A DNA stretch of 7,148 nucleotides from a bacterium (lineage in GTDB: Bacteria; JAMCPX01), in NCBI GenBank assembly GCA_021815065.1, contig JAKAHI010000064.1:1-7148 (forward strand). Direction: 5' to 3'. The notes under the pieces were generated by a model. That model was given only the letters and a program-made list of their open reading frames with translations. It did not search any database and was not told where the DNA came from. The first letter of the stretch is position 1; each line of letters begins with the position of its first letter. Made by a program: the position numbers and the translations under genes. Below are positions 5,333 to 7,148 of this stretch, piece after piece.

Positions 5333-6124
5333 TCATCTTATATTTAATTCATTTACATGCTCTTTCTCAGTAATTCTTATATTAGTTTTAGGCTTGAAAT
5401 TCTTGAACTCCCAATAAATCTTATTTCCGTAAGTCATATAGCCCTCAGGCTCAACTTTATCATAAATAACCCTTTCCCTTAAATCTCTTGCAGATGGATA
5501 AATTACCTCTATTACTGCCTTGCCAATGTTTCCTTTCCAATTTGCCCCTGTTGTTAAGATGTACTCAAGCCAGTTTGTTCCCCAACCACTTGAAAGGGTC
5601 ACCCAATAGCTATTTTTTATTATGACTCTCTTTAATGGCGGAAAAGTTACATTCCATGTATACCAATATCTATAAGTTTCTACAGTTCCCAAGGATCCCT
5701 TTACTGCATATAGAGGCTTTTTACTAATTATTTCTTTTCTTATTTTTACTTTTGCCGAATGACCACCAATATAGGATGAGAAATCATTTAAATTTGGGAG
5801 TACCAAACCAGCAAATCCATCATATATGCTGGTAGGGAACCCAACCGTTGCTTTAATTTCTTTATTAGAAATATTTTTGAAAACAAAAGTACAATGGACA
5901 AATGCCCTTCTGAGAGTACCTCCTGCTTCCTGAGAATTGTAAGTACCCATTCTTATAATCACATGCTCTGACTGCATTTGTATCTTGTCTGTGTTTATAG
6001 GATAAGCCGTATACCCATTTCCACCGACCAGAGTATCATCTCCTAGTAAAGATGCGGGCAATAGGAAACTGAGACACAGAGCTACTACTAAAAATAAATA
6101 TTTACGTGCCTTGTTTGTATCCAT
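5333..6124 (-). CDS. Secreted protein of unknown function (DUF4424-like)
   Basis: The 263-residue protein has a signal peptide: KARKY, a hydrophobic stretch at about 9-27, likely cleavage just before DDT (29-31). The mature part looks all-beta, with aromatic-rich strands and no further membrane segment. Recognisable pieces are FVFKNISNKEIKATVGFP (80-97) and WLEYILTTGANWKGNIGKA (185-203). They recall DUF4424-type extracytoplasmic domains, but I hold that assignment loosely. I see no catalytic motif. GAGGT lies seven bases before the ATG, and the gene starts 15 bases after the tandem TAA stops of the NlpC/P60 gene, so the two are very likely co-transcribed. Base composition is strongly AT-rich (sampled lines about one quarter to one third G+C). 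Given its position after a peptidoglycan-peptidase domain and its export signal, a periplasmic immunity or inhibitor role is one hypothesis; a structural or sensory secreted protein is equally open. Confidence 0.75.
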   Translation of the reverse strand: MDTNKARKYLFLVVALCLSFLLPASLLGDDTLVGGNGYTAYPINTDKIQMQSEHVIIRMGTYNSQEAGGTLRRAFVHCTFVFKNISNKEIKATVGFPTSIYDGFAGLVLPNLNDFSSYIGGHSAKVKIRKEIISKKPLYAVKGSLGTVETYRYWYTWNVTFPPLKRVIIKNSYWVTLSSGWGTNWLEYILTTGANWKGNIGKAVIEVIYPSARDLRERVIYDKVEPEGYMTYGNKIYWEFKNFKPKTNIRITEKEHVNELNIR

Positions 6125-6139
6125 ATTCTTACCTCTTTA

Positions 6140-7096
6140 TTAATTACATGACTCTATAAGATAACCAAAAAACTGGTACTCATTCCCATTCCAAAAAGGT
6201 TCAATACGAACATACGAATTCGAATTAGGAGCATCTATCATCAAGTTCTGGTAAATTATGATTCCTACATGGTGGATTTTTGATGGATCATTTGTATGTG
6301 AATAAAATATCAAATCAGCTATAAGAGGATAGTCTGTATGCTTAGTTAACATATATTGGTCAGCAGCGCTAATACCGTAAGTTCCGTTAAATAGTTGTGG
6401 ATAGCCAGCCAGTAAATATACCCATCCTACAAATCCAGAACAGTCAAAATATGGAGGTAGCTTACCATCTTTATATCTATATGGTGTTAGAATATACATC
6501 ATAGCTATACCCAAGACCAATGAGCGTTTATCCATACAAAGTCTTGCATAGAGTGCGTCTAACTCTTGCATAGGTAAAGGTTTGGAAGTACCCGCCCCCA
6601 TCAGCCCTCCGCTTATCATATATCCGCCTGCACCTGTGGCAGGGTCGTAGACGATGTAGCCCACGCCGTTCCAGTCGTAGTATTGGATGTTACTCTGGGA
6701 GATGATGACTTCATCGCCAGCATTAATGGCGTCTTGTATTGCTGAGATTACCGTTGAATCAACGCTAAGCTTGGGAAGGATACTATCCATGTTGCTACTG
6801 GTGATCGTATATATTGGTATGCCTTGATTATAAGCTGAATTTAATAGCTTTACCGCTGATACCGTTGGTACTGAAAAGAACCCAGCAAGTATCGAACTCT
6901 CCCATGATGAGCTGCCAAGCCCTGAGACATTCATGTAATCTATGCTTCTGCCTGTGTTCCCGTCCATAGGCAAAGGTATATCTATGTCTCGCTTGACATC
7001 TATGCTCACACCACTTTCGTCTACCTTGGATACTGTTCCAAACAGATAGGTCGGGATTACATCCGCACTGACCATCTTTTTATTCTCTTTATTCAT
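6140..7096 (-). CDS. NlpC/P60 cysteine-peptidase protein, probably a 5'-truncated polymorphic-toxin-like gene
   Basis: Two parts are visible in 318 residues. Residues 8-168 start VSADVIPTYLFGTV, include PTVSAVKLLNSAYNQGIPIY (77-96) and end in DWNGVGYIVYDPATGAGGYM and ISGG (141-164). I associate these with the long linker of large transglutaminase/RHS-type secreted proteins, from memory only. Residues about 190-318 form an NlpC/P60 domain: catalytic C219 in YFDCSGFVGW (216-225), H276 in HHVGIIIY (275-282), and a third polar position D288 in MIDAP, where His is commonest but Asp variants occur. Such enzymes cut peptidoglycan stem peptides. By hand count the domain region (6141-6590) is about 35% G+C and the adjoining 6591-6780 about 53%. 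The first ATG has no ribosome site and there is no signal peptide, so this is probably the tail of a once longer gene, or a displaced C-terminal cassette. MVSADV (ATG 7075) is an alternative start. Confidence 0.75.
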   Translation of the reverse strand: MNKENKKMVSADVIPTYLFGTVSKVDESGVSIDVKRDIDIPLPMDGNTGRSIDYMNVSGLGSSSWESSILAGFFSVPTVSAVKLLNSAYNQGIPIYTITSSNMDSILPKLSVDSTVISAIQDAINAGDEVIISQSNIQYYDWNGVGYIVYDPATGAGGYMISGGLMGAGTSKPLPMQELDALYARLCMDKRSLVLGIAMMYILTPYRYKDGKLPPYFDCSGFVGWVYLLAGYPQLFNGTYGISAADQYMLTKHTDYPLIADLIFYSHTNDPSKIHHVGIIIYQNLMIDAPNSNSYVRIEPFWNGNEYQFFGYLIESCN

Positions 7097-7148
7097 TTTT
7101 ATAATATTCTAAATGTATATCCTCTGTAGGTTTCCAATTCTGAAAATG
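7089..7148 (-). CDS. C-terminal 19 codons of an unidentified ORF
   Basis: A reading frame open from the window edge gives HFQNWKPTEDIHLEYYKNE and stops at TAA (7091-7089). It overlaps the 5' end of the NlpC/P60 ORF by eight bases in a different frame. It could be the true end of an upstream gene, translationally coupled to the peptidase ORF. It could instead be the upstream portion of the same long gene, now separated by a frameshift. The fragment is too short to identify and an open frame of this length can occur by chance. Confidence 0.3.
   Translation of the reverse strand, partial: HFQNWKPTEDIHLEYYKNE

Overview
The window reads as bacterial chromosome from a moderate-G+C organism. Shine-Dalgarno sites are clear, ATG and GTG starts are used, genes are tightly packed, and promoters look sigma70-like. 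The gene mix (tandem-ACT protein, acyl-CoA ligase, short apt) plus intergenic palindromes of the GTCATTGCGAG/CTCGCAATGAC type suggest an uncultured Desulfobacterota- or Nitrospirota-like lineage. That assignment is inference from memory of such genomes, not something the sequence proves.

Left part (1-3742, all minus strand, about half G+C). In transcription order: a tandem-ACT amino-acid sensor; a 140-base gap that holds a previously unlisted 19-codon ORF whose stop overlaps the next start; a monoacylglycerol-lipase-like hydrolase; a fatty acyl-CoA ligase two bases further on; a likely terminator; a membrane-anchored DUF218/YdcF-like protein with a GTG start; and the first 30 codons of a class II glutamine amidotransferase, probably asparagine synthase, whose GTG overlaps the preceding stop by one base. 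The hydrolase and ligase form an obvious pair: one frees fatty acid, the other activates it to acyl-CoA.

Centre (3743-4382). A compact divergent promoter region separates the ACT gene from apt (adenine phosphoribosyltransferase, plus strand).

Repeat block (about 4383-4884). There is no convincing gene here. It holds a 10-bp inverted repeat flanking about 60 bases, a run of C-rich hairpins, a fragmentary repeat copy, and an 82-bp cruciform-like palindrome.

Right part (4885-7148, minus strand, mostly AT-rich). It reads as an accessory cassette. In transcription order: the tail of an unknown ORF; a 318-codon protein with an NlpC/P60 cysteine-peptidase C-terminus and a sharp base-composition break just before that domain; a secreted 263-residue protein 15 bases downstream; and a secreted alpha/alpha-toroid repeat protein that stops abruptly in its third repeat, next to the repeat block. 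The architecture resembles a polymorphic-toxin remnant in which the peptidase is the swapped C-terminal module. The signal-peptide protein after it is a candidate periplasmic immunity partner, though this is a hypothesis. No tRNA, rRNA, CRISPR array or transposase gene was seen.
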